Below the pieces are notes generated by a model, which worked only from the letters and a program-made list of their open reading frames with translations, was not told the origin of the DNA and did no database searches. A stretch of 64,000 nucleotides of DNA from Helichrysum umbraculigerum (lineage: Eukaryota; Streptophyta; Magnoliopsida; Asterales; Asteraceae): contig CATIUR010000015.1 in NCBI GenBank assembly GCA_949592205.1, forward strand, positions 671,001 through 735,000. Reading direction: 5' to 3'. Position 1 is the stretch's first letter. Every line of letters begins with the position of its first letter. Position numbers and translations under genes: made by a program. Shown piece by piece: positions 1 through 10,827 of the stretch.

Positions 1-31
1 GGAATCTGATGATGTAGAGGGTAATGGGGAG

Positions 32-508
32 TTGATAGAGTCAAAACCTGAAGCTAAAGAGGAAGATAGAGTGAAGATTTACAACAGAAAGAAATCAATT
101 CCAAAGAGAAAGTCTACCTCTGCTAAGGTACAAACCCCTGTTGAAACTCAATTGTTGACCACTGCTAGTAGTGTTTCTACCTCTGCTAGTAGTTTGGTAT
201 CTACCCCTGTTGAGGTATCTACCACTGTTGGTACTTCAACAGCAACCCCTGCTACTACAATTGAGTTTACGAAGAAGATTGATTATAGCTTATTTGAGAT
301 TGTAGTTGAGTTTTCCAGGCATGAATCTTATCATATCTCAAAGTGGAGGATGAAGAACTTTGAAGATAACTTGTTTGGTTTGTATGGTGATGACGAAGAC
401 TTGACAAAATCTAGCAAACGTGTGAGATTAAACTTAGGATGCTCAATGCTCACATTTGCTATCACTTGGAAGAGTTTGGGTTGCTTGGTGACTTATTATG
501 AAGAATAA
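32..508 (+). pseudogene. Copia polyprotein fragment (linker between integrase and reverse transcriptase)
   Basis: An open frame of 158 residues has a basic stretch (about residues 14-27, YNRKKSIPKRK), a Ser/Thr/Val-rich low-complexity linker (about 30-78) and no recognisable catalytic motif. Composition and position upstream of a polypurine tract and LTR fit the variable linker between integrase and reverse transcriptase of a copia polyprotein. It probably started left of the window, since the frame is open from near base 1 and the ATG at 32 need not be the start. Reverse transcriptase and RNase H, expected next, are absent, so this is a relic. The assignment rests on context more than on motifs. 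Confidence 0.45.
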
Positions 509-1103
509 GGATTTTTGTCAAAGAGATTGAGGTCTACTTATACATAGGATTATAAGTTCGACGTCGTGGATAGTACAAGATATAAGGTACAAGTTTGGAA
601 GATTTAACTTCTTTATTAAGTTTGTTATACTCTATTTTCTTCACCGACCAGTAATCATTACATAGAGCTAATAAAAGTTTGAGATTCAAGAGATGGTTAA
701 CATATTGATTTGAGGGGAAGCTTATCGACAAAGTATTTAACCATCAGAGTATGTCCATGCATTGTTTGAGGAAAAATGTTTCATTACTACTACTAGTTAT
801 ATATTACTACTGCTAGTATAAGATTCTAATGCTCAAATTCATTATTCTTATTATACGTCATGGAGGGTAATTTGAGACATTAGAAGATTGTATTAGTGGT
901 ATGGTATACAGCATGTGGTTGTAAAGTTTGAAGTTGCTTATCTTCTGGAAATCCCTATTGGATTATGACCAAAAGGGGAAGAAGAATTAAAGATTAAGAT
1001 TTGCAACTTATTACATGGCATGACATGATTACAAGAAATCAAGAGTTAAGGGGAAGTTTGTGCGAGAAGATGTTTATTTTGTCATCATCAAATAGGGGAA
1101 GAT

Positions 1104-1413
1104 TGTAAGAAATTATTAATTTGATGAGACAAAATAAAAGATGAAAGTTGAGGGACTAAAGATGAATTGTTTTATTTTAATTAGTTTCCTAGTATAATTA
1201 TGATTTCTTGTAACCCTAAAGATCTCTAATATATAAAGAGACATAGGGACGTAGGTTTTGGGTGTGCACAAAAGAATGTAGACGTCTAGGGTTTTGGTTT
1301 AGCCTCAAGATCAAGGTTTCTTGATCCTGTTATATTTGTATAACCGTGTTATTCTGATCAAATAATATTGGGGCTTGTTGTGATAACATTGTTCTTATTG
1401 TTATTCCGCTGCA
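1104..1413 (+). repeat. 3' LTR of the left-edge copia element (end uncertain)
   Basis: It starts TGTAAGAA right after the polypurine tract and contains a TATA-like box (atatataaag, near 1229). A TG...CA end is plausible at ccgctgca (1413). With no partner LTR in the window the right boundary is a guess; ttctcaca near 1490 is an alternative. Confidence 0.5.
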
Positions 1414-1855
1414 AAATTATTATCATTGTTATCATTATATCCTAGATCAAGATCTAAAAAGTCTAGAGCTTCTATGCTCTTATGTTCTCACACGTAGTAT
1501 AATAGAGCGACATAGTTTGATTAACTTAGGAATATTTAAATTTTGAAAGACTTTTTACTTTCGTTTACTTTATTTTTAAGAATACTAATTAGAAACCAGG
1601 TCAGAAAACACATAACCACATGCCACTAATTATTGTCATCTCTCCTGTGCCAGTGGTGTGGTAAAAATGTATTAAACTGCTTGCTATTTTTAAGGTTATC
1701 CCCATATAAATCTATTGTTTCATTGTATTTAATTGGCCTAAGTGTCTAAAAATGTAACAAAATACGACTAAAACTATATTATTTGTATGAACTTTCAAAC
1801 CTATATTATGTATATTAGTAAAAATTATTAGTTTAGGGGTTTCCGTGTAACTTAG

Positions 1856-1856
<1 letters not shown>
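1414..1856. other. AT-rich spacer, no recognised feature
   Basis: No open frame, RNA gene or terminal repeat could be supported. Part of it may still belong to the copia LTR on its left. Confidence 0.5.

Positions 1857-1912
<56 letters not shown>
1857..1912. repeat. (TA)n microsatellite
   Basis: About 28 uninterrupted TA units. It directly abuts the left end of the 'gtgagaac' TIR element, and TA repeats also sit just outside that element's right end and outside the palindrome at 53250-54705. This suggests the family targets TA repeats. Confidence 0.95.
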
Positions 1913-1913
<1 letters not shown>

Positions 1914-2640
1914 TAGGGATCCTGTGAGAACAAAATGATTACGTGAAAACGGTGAGAACAAATTTTGACCTTCCATCACACCTTGTAACACTCCAAATTT
2001 AGTAAGTCCGCGATTTAATTAAAAGTGCCATTTTAAAAAATCTATATTATTAATATTATTGTTAGTTTTGAACGAGGTAGGGAGCAAAAGTTAAATGAGA
2101 AACTATTTGGGGCCAAAATAAGAGAAAGAAGACTATAGGGTTGATGTAGCGTAAAAAGTCATATTTTTACGTACATTATTTACCTCATATTAAACACTTT
2201 TATTACATAAACATCCCTAAAACATCATTATTTATCATATTTTGTAATAAAGGTGGAAACTTGACGGTCTTTCGAAAATCATGCAAAAGGGTCAAAAAAA
2301 TAACCGAAATAGGTACCAAATTGAGCAACACTTACTGTAAACTCCATACCAAGGCCTCACACTAATCTTATTTTGTATCTACGGAGATTAAGAGAGCGTG
2401 AATATATAGAAAGCTCAATTTGGATCAAGGACAAGAAAGTTACAACCCGAACAATGCATCCGAAGACCACGAAATGTATTCCGCACATGCCTGGGCGATA
2501 CACCTTCAACTTCTACCAAATTGGTATCATTAGAAGCGTAATGGAATTACGAGATCGTGGGCGAAAGAATCAAGTCGAAGGGACAAGGAACGAAGGAGTT
2601 ATGGCCATCCGAAGCAACGAAGAAAAGCCAAAATGAATCC

Positions 2641-2755
2641 CACGGCCACCACCAAGTAGTACACGGCCTTGGCATGGCTGTACACGGCCTCACAAGCCAA
2701 TACACGGCCTGTAGAAGGCAGTACATGGTCTTAACCAAGCCGTGTACGGCCCTGG
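2641..2755 (+). promoter_or_regulatory. Palindrome array upstream of the TATA box, 21-nt period
   Basis: Five units built on ccGTACACGGcc have cores starting at 2659, 2680, 2700, 2721 and 2742, that is every 20-21 nt, with unrelated spacers. The array ends about 95 bp before the TATA box. The position suggests upstream activator sites; no factor is known to me. Confidence 0.7.
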
Positions 2756-2836
2756 ATACTTGGGGGGTCTTGTTTTGTGCTTTTGTGGCTTGTATCGTGT
2801 GCATAAGTGCTTGTATCCCTCTTTCAAGCCTTTGCC

Positions 2837-2844
2837 TATAAATA
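2837..2844 (+). promoter_or_regulatory. TATA box of Tat-type LTR
   Basis: TATAAATA preceded by tttgcc, followed about 30 bp on by a CT-rich stretch that would be the transcribed leader. Confidence 0.7.
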
Positions 2845-4024
2845 GAGGCCTCTCATTCTCATTTTAAGAAACCTCTCACCTCATTCTCTCTTCACTTTCT
2901 CTCTCACACACTTTCTCTCTCTCTAGTTTCTCTCTCTAGGTTCTCACTCTAGTTTCTCTCTCTAGGGTTTAACCCTTGGAACTAGTGGGAAGACTAGGAA
3001 TGTTTGGATATTATTCGAAGTAATACAAGCTGTAATTTTGCTCACAATACGTATCGTTATTTTCTATCATTGATTTGTCATATGTTTGTGATTTATTAAT
3101 GTTAGAAATGTTTATTGGTATGCTTTGTGAGTAGTTGCTTGTATGTTTGCCATGATTTAGATAGTTAGGGATGATGTTACATTAATCCTTTATATATATG
3201 AATGGGAGTTGTTATACTTTGTTATATGTCTAAGCTTTTCATGAATATAGACTTAATCAAGTGTCTACCCTTTCCAGTCTTTCACGTGACTATTGCCTTT
3301 AGGATAGTACTTTGCAAACCCTAATACTACGTAGATATAGTTATCTCATGTTTCAGTACGAAGCTATGAATATTCCCTAAAACGGCACAGTACTTCGTAT
3401 AGCGTTGGGAACACCTCGTGTGGAGTACAAATATGTGGAAGCTAAGAAAATGTTATAGGTCTATCTCAACGTGGAATACCTAGAAGTTACCCTTCTAGAA
3501 CATGGGTTTAGGAACAATAAAGCTATGAAAATGCTCGATGCACCATACACCGTTAGTACACCTAGGTTTAAATACAAGCTGCAGAAATACTTATCGTAGT
3601 GTACATCGTGAGTATACCTTGAGTCAGGAACACTATGGAAATGCCAATGCACTGTACACCGTGAGTATTTCTAGGGATGAACGCCTGATGGCAAAGGAGT
3701 GTCTAATTCATGATAGAGTTAATTGTGCTTTTAACCTGATAGGCAATGAGTTCTGAAAAGAAGGTAAGTACTCGGCTGTAGTACAAGATGCTTTAAACGG
3801 TTAACTCAACATAACCGACAACTTAGAATAATAGAGTTAATAATTTGTATGTAGTCTGATAATAAGATGTAGACTTAGGTATTAAGAATGGTCAGATATT
3901 TAATTGCCGTATGTTACCTTATGCATACACCCAGGATATGTTTATCCGTAGTGGTCGCTTAGTCCTTTCGGACAGTGAGGGGGGTTTGAACAACCTGTTT
4001 CTGATTAGAATCACGATAGCCTAG

Positions 4025-4873
4025 TGTTGGAATAGTGTCCAAGGTCATAACTAATTGGTAAGACTATCATTAAAAGTATAGTCCTTTTTTGGTTGCCCTC
4101 AAGGAACATTAAGAGAAATAAATAGAGATAATATTAATTGGAATTAATATCATAATTAGTTTATTAATTTATCAAAGTGATAGATTAATTAGAAACTAAA
4201 AGAATTAATGTTATTAATTAATTAGTTTATTAACTTATCAAAGTGGTAAATTAACAGAATAATTAATTAATGGAATATTCTGGAAGCACAATCCAATCGC
4301 CGGTTGGAAGGTCCAGCCGGCAGCTAGGATTAGGGTTTGTGAGGTGGTGGAGTACGCGGGTCGTGGCTCGGGTAAACGGGTAGAAAGCTAACCCAACCGC
4401 CGGCTGGAAGCTCCAACCGACGGTTAGAGGACGAATTCTTGATCCCACATCGACCAGAGGACAAAACCCCAAGGCATCCTCTTCCCTATAAATATAGGGC
4501 ATGCCTAAGCTTTCAGATCATCCTAGATTTGAATTTAGTTCGATTCTTTCTCTCTTTCTCATTCCTAATCCTTGTAAGAGTTTATTCGATTTATATCGGT
4601 ACCAAAGGATTTGGAGTTTCTCTTGGTTCATGGGTGTGAACCATTAGAGGTATTCTGGTTTGGGTACTTACCTCCAAAGCATGGAAGGTCGAGCAAGGAG
4701 TCTGCGCGTGAGAAATTGATTTTCTCAAAGGTTAGTATTTTCACATTTATCTATTTATTTTGTTTTATCGATTTCATTCATTAAGTTAAGGTCCTTAGTT
4801 TCCTAGTTGCTCTAGATTATTTGTTATTTTCCGCTGCGTATGTTAATCTATTTAGCGAATAGAAAACCCATCA
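4025..4873 (+). repeat. 5' LTR of truncated copia element
   Basis: TG...CA boundaries TGTTGG (4025) and cccatca (4873), TATAAATA at 4487-4494, and the primer-binding site immediately downstream. It carries CG-centred palindromes in two pairs (4290-4325 and 4392-4428), with the members of each pair about 20 nt apart. Confidence 0.75.
4290..4428 (+). promoter_or_regulatory. Two pairs of CG-centred palindromes upstream of TATA (copia LTR)
   Basis: Units resembling CCAACCGNCGGTTGG are centred near 4300, 4319, 4400 and 4420, so each pair is spaced about 20 nt. The TATA box is at 4487. The same arrangement, inverted, occurs in the minus-strand copia LTRs. Confidence 0.6.
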
Positions 4874-4887
4874 GTGGTATCAGAGCC
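4874..4887 (+). promoter_or_regulatory. Primer-binding site, tRNA-iMet type
   Basis: GTGGTATCAGAGCC directly after the LTR contains TGGTATCAGAGC, complementary to the 3' end of initiator tRNA-Met, the usual primer of plant copia elements. Confidence 0.85.
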
Positions 4888-5530
4888 ATAGCTTAATAAT
4901 GTTAGCAATACAAAATGTAGATAAAATATATTTGGAAATAAAGTTATGTTTATTTTTTCCAAATAATTAAATTAGGTATATATGTATAATAGATCTATAT
5001 ATGTACTAAAACAAAATCCCGTTTTAGCTACAAAAAATGTGAATAGTATGCTAATCCATGAAAACTGCACATCTCTCGTATGGACTGTTAATGGAGCGTG
5101 TGTGGTTTACCGGCATATTAATATGAGAACATAAGTGAGAGGTGATATGAGACTCACGATTCTCGAACGTACTCGAGCCGGGAACCAAGCGGGATTTGCA
5201 TGGTTAATTCACCATCCTGTTCATGATCTTCGGCATCTCAGTCATGAATGGTAGATGAGCATAACCGAGATTTACATACCATTGATGATAATAAATAAAT
5301 CTCAAATGACCTAGGAATTTCATAGAGAATGAAATTGGCAAGAGCATTGTCTACCTAAAATGAATTCGCGATATGATTATGGCAACCCTTTTTATAAAAA
5401 GAATCTAAAATATGGATCCTAGCATTAATTTGGAAAATGGGTAATAAATTAAGGAATACTCAAACTAACTAAAACAATTTTTTTTATCTCAGAATGTCTC
5501 CTGAAAATGGTAATAATCCTCCTGCCCTAA

Positions 5531-6016
5531 AATGGGTTTTGAGAATTAGTTAAGTTTTTGGAAGTAAGAATGTTAGATGATGATTATTGTGTGTAAAGGA
5601 GCTTGTGTAAGTGTAAAGTGATGTTGTGGTACTTGAGTTCTAATGATTTTGGTCAATTTAGAGAATTTTTATTGATGATGAAGATGTTCTTGAGTGAACA
5701 TAAGAGTTTAATTGTATGAGTTAAAAGAGGAACTTAATTAGTTGGTAGTGAGAATTTGATATGTAAAGGGTTAACACTTTGAGTAGTGGATGACCTTGTT
5801 TATGTGATATTGTGTTTAGGTGGATCAAAGAGTAACTTGAGAAATTGATAGAGCTGTATGAATCAACAACTTGTGCAAAGTAAGTAATGGGGATGGGGTT
5901 CACTAATTAAGCTCATTTGTGAATCTTGAGGGATGATCAAATGAGTGTTAATTAGTGAAGGGTAGATTATTTTAAGTATGACATTTGCATATGCCATTTA
6001 TGTAGCCTGCAATGGG
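5531..6016 (+). other. Internal part of the TGTAAC-family LTR, no gene
   Basis: Non-coding sequence between the copia deletion breakpoint and the hAT-type MITE. By position it continues the LTR interrupted at 2141. Stops occur in all frames. Confidence 0.5.
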
Positions 6017-6024
6017 GGATCCAT

Positions 6025-6280
6025 TATAGGGGTGTCATTAGGTCAGGTTAATCGGGTTTTGGGTTATTCGAGTCATGTTATTCGGTTTTTCAAGTTTATA
6101 ATCTAACCCGTAACTCGATTCAAATAAGGTCAGGTTATTCGGGTTCGGGTTATTTGAATTCGGGTTGGGTTTGAGTTATCCGTTTAAACCTGAATAAGAT
6201 AATATTCTAAATTTTCACATCTAAACAAAACTTAAATATTACAAATGGACAATAATAGTTTATATAGACCGTCATAAGTA

Positions 6281-6363
<83 letters not shown>

Positions 6364-6569
6364 AATATATTAATGTATTCATATAATTCATAAAAAACTT
6401 ATACATATAAAGTTATATTTGTATATTATATAACTTATGTGCTTATTCGGGTTACCCGAATTGTGAAATATTTATCTGAAACCCGATTCAAATAAGACTC
6501 GGGTTATTCGAATTCGGGTTATTCGGGTTTGGGTTAGTTATTCGGGTTCGATTATTTGTGACACCCCTA
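6025..6569. mobile_element. hAT-type MITE
   Basis: Inverted ends TATAGGGGTGTCA (6025) and TGACACCCCTA (6569) enclose 545 bp rich in repeats of 'cgggttattcg' and a (TA)n tract. Flanking 8-mers GGATCCAT (6017-6024) and GGATCCAA (6570-6577) agree at 7 of 8 bases, the duplication length typical of hAT elements. There is no coding capacity. Confidence 0.75.
6285..6359. repeat. (TA)n microsatellite inside the MITE
   Basis: About 37 TA units in the centre of the hAT-type MITE. Confidence 0.95.
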
Positions 6570-6577
6570 GGATCCAA

Positions 6578-7657
6578 GGATGGCACTGGAGCTTGAGAAA
6601 TTCCATTGTCTATGCCTTGGCACTATTGTAGTGTTCCTTTGAGTAGGAACATTGTTGTAGATTAAGGATCCTTAATATTGTAGTTGGTTGGTAATTTGAG
6701 TATGATCACCGAGTTATTTGTTGTAGTTGTTGATATTTTCTTATTTCCCATTACTTACTAAACATACATGCTTACCCTTTTTTATTACTATTATGTTGTT
6801 GTGTATAGGTACAAGTGGTCAAGGGGTAATACGGGTAAAGAGCCAAGGAACGACTAGCGGTGGAACTTACTATGAGTTAATAAGTTGAATGCCTTTATTT
6901 TGTAAGAAAAATCATGTTCTAGATACGATTGTGGAAGCCCCTTTTTGTTGTCAATGGTCATGTTTTAAGTTGTAATTGATCATTGGGTATGAACAAGTGA
7001 TTGTAGTTATTATGACCCGTTTGAGAATTTGAACATTAAAAATGTGATGGTAGTTGCATCATTTGAGAAGTCAAAAATCATGAAAAATATGTAAAACAAA
7101 TGATGCAAGTGGTTGTGTTAATTTAGATGGGTTACATGTTTTAAGAAGTTGTTAAAATTCGTTTGAAATTTTATTTATGAAGCTAGAGTCAAGTTGTTAT
7201 TGTGCTTTATTTTCGTATGTAAAGTTGTAGTTTGGATGTGTGATTTAGTTGTCAAAAAATTTGCGTTTTTAGTTGAGTAAGTGTCAAATTTGGTTTTGGT
7301 TAAATTATGTGTTTAAAACTGGATTGCTGGATTTTTCACAGGTACAGCTTAGGTACGCGATCGCGTAGCCTACAGCAAATCGTGTACCATAAGCTAAAAC
7401 CTTAACAGTAGCCACAATGCATTAGGTACGCGATCGCGTTGTGTTACCAGGTTCGCGTACATGTGAATTATAGGCGATCGCGTGATACTTACAAGTTCGC
7501 GTAACATACACTAAATCGTTTACAGAAGTTCATACGTATAAGGTACGCGATTGTATAGCTATGCTACGATCGCGTACTAACATCTTGTTTGAGAAAGTTT
7601 TGTTTTGAGTTTCAAGTTGATTTAATAAACATTGTAACGAGTTTCTAAGGTTGATTT
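6578..7657 (+). other. Continuation of TGTAAC-family LTR, with palindrome region
   Basis: Non-coding LTR sequence between the MITE and the MULE. Its only notable structure is the CG-rich palindrome cluster at 7350-7580, listed separately. Confidence 0.5.
7350..7580 (+). promoter_or_regulatory. Cluster of GTACGCGATCGCGT palindromes
   Basis: Palindromic cores GCGATCGC or close variants occur at 7357, 7430, 7474, 7547 and 7567, with half-sites ttcgcgta at about 7452 and 7496. Neighbouring sites are mostly 20-23 nt apart. CG density is far above the AT-rich surroundings. Function unknown. Confidence 0.6.
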
Positions 7658-7666
7658 TATTTAAAA

Positions 7667-8803
7667 GGATAAATGACAAAAATCGGCTATGTACTGCCAC
7701 AAAATATTCTAAATATGCAACCTACCAAATAAATTGTTTAAGTATTCAACCAATCTTATGTGAGTAATATGGTAACCGATTACCTATTTGACCGGTCAAC
7801 TTGAGTTTCAAACATTTTTGTCTTTTTTATTAAATGTGACATGGAAAATGAGTGTAACGTGGCTTTTATTTAACTTTTTTTTTTTTTTTTTTTTAAAAAG
7901 TGATAGGTATCATCATTTCAGTTCATCAATTTATATAGTAATGTTTGTAAGAAACGTGTATGATTATTTATTACTTGTAGAATGTAGGTTCAGTTTATCA
8001 TCTTGTAAATTCAATTTATAATAAAAATACACCATAAATGATAAATCACCATTGATAACCTGCTTCAACTCAAAAATTCAAAATCCACATAATATCAAAT
8101 CTAATCATCCTCTTCCCTATTTTCAGACGGCACCCACAATTTAAGGATTTGAAATTAAAACATGAAAATATAAATAACATTCATCACATATTTTATAGAT
8201 TTGAGAATCAAAGAGTTTGAAATAAACATCAACAATGGTGCATGCGAATTTCGGACCACAAAATTCTGACCACCCCACGAACTTCATTTCCGGCAACCTT
8301 AAACTTCAGTTCCGGCAATAAACATCAACTTCCAGGTCGAATTTAAGGGAGGCAACAATTTCTTATGGTGGTAGTCTTAAACTCTATAAAACAATTTCTT
8401 CATCCCCTCTCAAGTTATCAACAAACTCCGGCGAGGACATCGCAACTTCCAAATCTTCAAATGCTCTATCTGTTAACACCGCCATACATCGAACATCACA
8501 ATTTTTGAAATCAAAATCTTGAATCAAACCATGGCCTCGAAACCGACGTCTTATGGCTGAAAACCATCGGATTTGGATCTAAACGGCTAGATCCGCCACC
8601 GCTCCTGCGCAAACCCGCCACAACTACCATCTTGGTGTGAGGTGAAAGATGGTGGTAATTACGTGATAGCCTGGTTATGTTGGGCTATTTGAACATCTAG
8701 GGTTTGGTTTAGTGGTGGTGATTAAGTTGTAATAATGGTGGTGATGTATCTGGTATTCTGGCTCATAATAATTGATTTGGGAGGAAGAGAGAGTGATTTG
8801 GTC

Positions 8804-8868
<65 letters not shown>

Positions 8869-9169
8869 ATTTCGTATTTATATTTGTATTGTTTATTTTA
8901 TAAATATAAATAAAGGGGAAAGTGACTTAAATTTAGCAAAATGGATGACGTGGATGCCACATATATGAATGACCTAGAAAAAAAAAGTATGCGTGGCAGA
9001 TGACGTGTAAGCATAGTTAGCATTTTATAACTTGAAATGGTAATATTGCACTTTTCAAAGATCCTAACATGAAACCTTCCAGTTGGTTACAAGTCTGAAC
9101 AATTTATTTGGTAAGTTGCATACTTGGAATATTTTATGGCAATACATAGCTGATTTTTATCATTTACCC
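7667..9169. mobile_element. Non-autonomous Mutator-like element (MULE)
   Basis: Terminal inverted repeats of about 85 bp (7667-7751 and 9085-9169) match with scattered differences, starting GG(A/G)TAAATGA. A perfect 9-bp target duplication TATTTAAAA lies at 7658-7666 and 9170-9178. Long TIRs plus a 9-bp duplication are the hallmark of Mutator-like elements. The 1.5-kb interior has no transposase. Its middle (about 8230-8720) is less AT-rich than the flanks and reads like plant genic sequence, so a captured host fragment is possible. It is inserted in the TGTAAC-family LTR. Confidence 0.85.
8809..8869. repeat. (TA)n(TG)n microsatellite in the MULE
   Basis: Compound TA then TG dinucleotide run. 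Confidence 0.95.
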
Positions 9170-9212
9170 TATTTAAAATAGACCTTGATTAAAAAAAAAT
9201 CAGGGTGTTTCA

Positions 9213-9839
9213 CACCTGATCAAAAATATCAATTTGGGCGGTGGCATTATTGTAAATATGTTGAAGTCTGATTTGGGCGGGTTAACATAAGAATTGCTAT
9301 TGTGAAGTTTTTTTTTTTTTGTTGTTCACAAAAACTTTTACATGGTGAAGCTTTATTTTTTTTGGTTAACAGTAGCTTCAGAGTGATGAATGTTTTTTTT
9401 ATTATTGATTCACACAAGTTATAAGTGGTGAATGTTTATTTTATTTTAGCTCACATAAATTCTGAAGAAGTGAAATTTTTTTTTCATGTTCACACAATGG
9501 TTAAGTATATTTCATCACTAAATATAAACCTTCAAAATTAAACCAAAATCAGTTTTCAACAAGCTAAGAAATTCATGAAATAAAAAAAGCCACTTAAAGA
9601 AATACGTTTGCATATACGAAGGTTGAAAAAAATTATCAACCATAATAAGGATAAAAAGCTTCACCATTTGTAGCCTGAAGTTAAAAAAAAAAAAAAAAAA
9701 ACTTTACCAACAAAAGCTTAACTACTATGAACAACAAGTGTGAACAAAAAAAAATAATTCACATTAAAATTGAATGATGAATGTTAACAAAAGTTTCAAC
9801 TATTTACGAAATTGCCACCGCTCTTTTTCCAGATTTTTC
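9213..9839. other. Body of the X element ('gtgagaac' family)
   Basis: Order of motifs: gatcaaaaatatcaatttgg, a 'ggcggtggcattatt' block, 'gttgaagtctgatttggcggg', then poly-T/'ttcaca' and 'gatgaatgtt' blocks. The same order recurs in both arms of the palindrome at 53250-54705. It is non-coding, with several poly-A and poly-T runs. Confidence 0.65.
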
Positions 9840-10001
9840 CAATGTTTTTAAAACCGGTTAGACCGGACCGGTCGAACTGAATTTTGAGGGAAAAACGAGC
9901 CAGTGAGAACCGATTTTTTGAAAAGAAAGAGAAAATGATTAACTCGGCCGGTTTTTCGATTTAACCCGGTTCAACTGGGAATCGAAAATCGTTTGAACCG
10001 G

Positions 10002-10104
<103 letters not shown>

Positions 10105-10165
10105 AGTATTTAATAATTAATAATAATTGTGTATATCTTTTAATTGGGAAATAATTAAAATCAGT

Positions 10166-10180
10166 CCCTCTCTCTCTCTC

Positions 10181-10213
<33 letters not shown>
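10166..10213. repeat. (CT)n tract in hAT leader
   Basis: CT dinucleotide run with one CC interruption, at the probable transcription start region of the hAT gene. It is followed by a GC-rich, proline/serine-codon-like leader (10240-10390) that ends at a possible splice donor (aaggtattc, near 10396). That would place a 5' UTR intron between here and the ATG at 37768. Confidence 0.7.
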
Positions 10214-10827
10214 ATCTCGTTCACGCTCACGACTCTCCCCCCCTAAAATAGTGTCGGCCACCACCACCGAATCCGACCTCCACCCAACGCCATCCACCGC
10301 CTGCACTCGCCTCCGCCCACCTCCTTCCTTCTCCGGCCGTGCGCCTGCCTTGACGCTCGCTCTCCGACCATCATCCGCCCATCTCTCTCTACTTAAGGTA
10401 TTCTCATATATTAATTTATGTAATTTGATGTTCAATTTTTGTAATTAGATGTTTAAATTTATGTTTATAAGCTTTATTTACATCTTAAATTAGATGAAAA
10501 ATTGTAGTTTCTTTAGTTTTTAATTTTTATAAAAACAGTAGGTTTGTAACTTGTAAGTATATTATAAATAGTTCTTAATTCTTAATTAATTGTAAATAGT
10601 TCTTAATTAGGGTTTGTAAATAGTTCTTAATTGTAGTTTAAATACTTATGTGTAATTGTTATATAGTAGTAAAAAACACTAGGTTTGTATATAGTTGTTA
10701 GTTAAGAAAATAGTAGGCACTATTTTGATTAAGAACTTATAGAGCATCCTCAATGACAATTTTTTGATAGCTTTTTTCAAAGCTTTTTTTGGTAAAATGT
10801 GTATGAGTTTGATAAACAAAAGCTTTA

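Larger units (their letters stand above)
1..1413 (+). mobile_element. 3' part of a Ty1/copia LTR retrotransposon, left end outside window
   Basis: A decayed polyprotein stretch (32-508) is followed by about 580 bp of non-coding, copia-derived looking sequence and then the junction aataggggaaga/TGTAAGAA at 1091-1104. That junction is a purine-rich polypurine tract directly followed by an LTR start, preceded by gtcatcatcaa, as in many plant Ty1/copia elements. The sequence downstream behaves like an LTR, with a TATA-like box at about 1230. The 5' part lies left of the window, so a target duplication cannot be checked. Integrase and most of the reverse transcriptase and RNase H are not recognisable. 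Confidence 0.65.
2142..4024 (+). repeat. Tat/Athila-type LTR, 3' part lost
   Basis: It starts TGATGTAGCGTAAAAAGTC, matching the starts of the related LTRs at 13714, 33547, 38716 and 48205. It shares their order of parts: promoter palindrome array (2641-2755), TATA box (2837), CT-rich leader, then 'gtacaccgttagtac' subrepeats (about 3535-3665). Copia inserted at 4025, and everything after that point in the LTR is missing. Five bases left of it are AGGGT, but the matching right duplication is lost. Confidence 0.8.
4025..5530 (+). mobile_element. Truncated Ty1/copia element: 5' LTR, primer site and first gag codons
   Basis: The LTR (4025-4873) begins TGTTGGAATAGTGTCCAA and is a diverged, opposite-strand relative of the copia LTRs at 40995 and 47806. 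The leader, including the stretch around 5040-5280, also matches the leader of that copy. The gag start ATG at 5494 is followed by a dozen codons reading MSPENGNNPPAL. Homology stops near 5530, and no pol or 3' LTR follows. A deletion therefore removed the rest of the copia together with the 3' part of the Tat LTR it had entered. Confidence 0.75.
1984..9212 (+). mobile_element. LTR-type insertion in X, probably a solo LTR with later insertions
   Basis: The insertion begins TGTAACACTCC and ends GGGTGTTTCA, giving the TG...CA termini and the short inverted repeat TG(T/A)AACAC expected of an LTR. A perfect 5-bp target duplication CACCT lies at 1979-1983 and 9213-9217. After removing the truncated Tat LTR and copia (2142 to about 5530), the hAT-type MITE (6025-6569) and the MULE (7667-9169), roughly 1.7-1.8 kb remains, a plausible single LTR. 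No second LTR, primer-binding site or polyprotein is visible. Confidence 0.7.

Noticed and set aside
2373..2841. Short plus- and minus-strand frames in the Tat-type LTRs (also near 13954, 33787, 38999)
   Set aside because: They recur at the same LTR position because the LTRs are homologous and drift with indels and stops. They cover promoter palindromes and end at the TATA region, so they are not coding.
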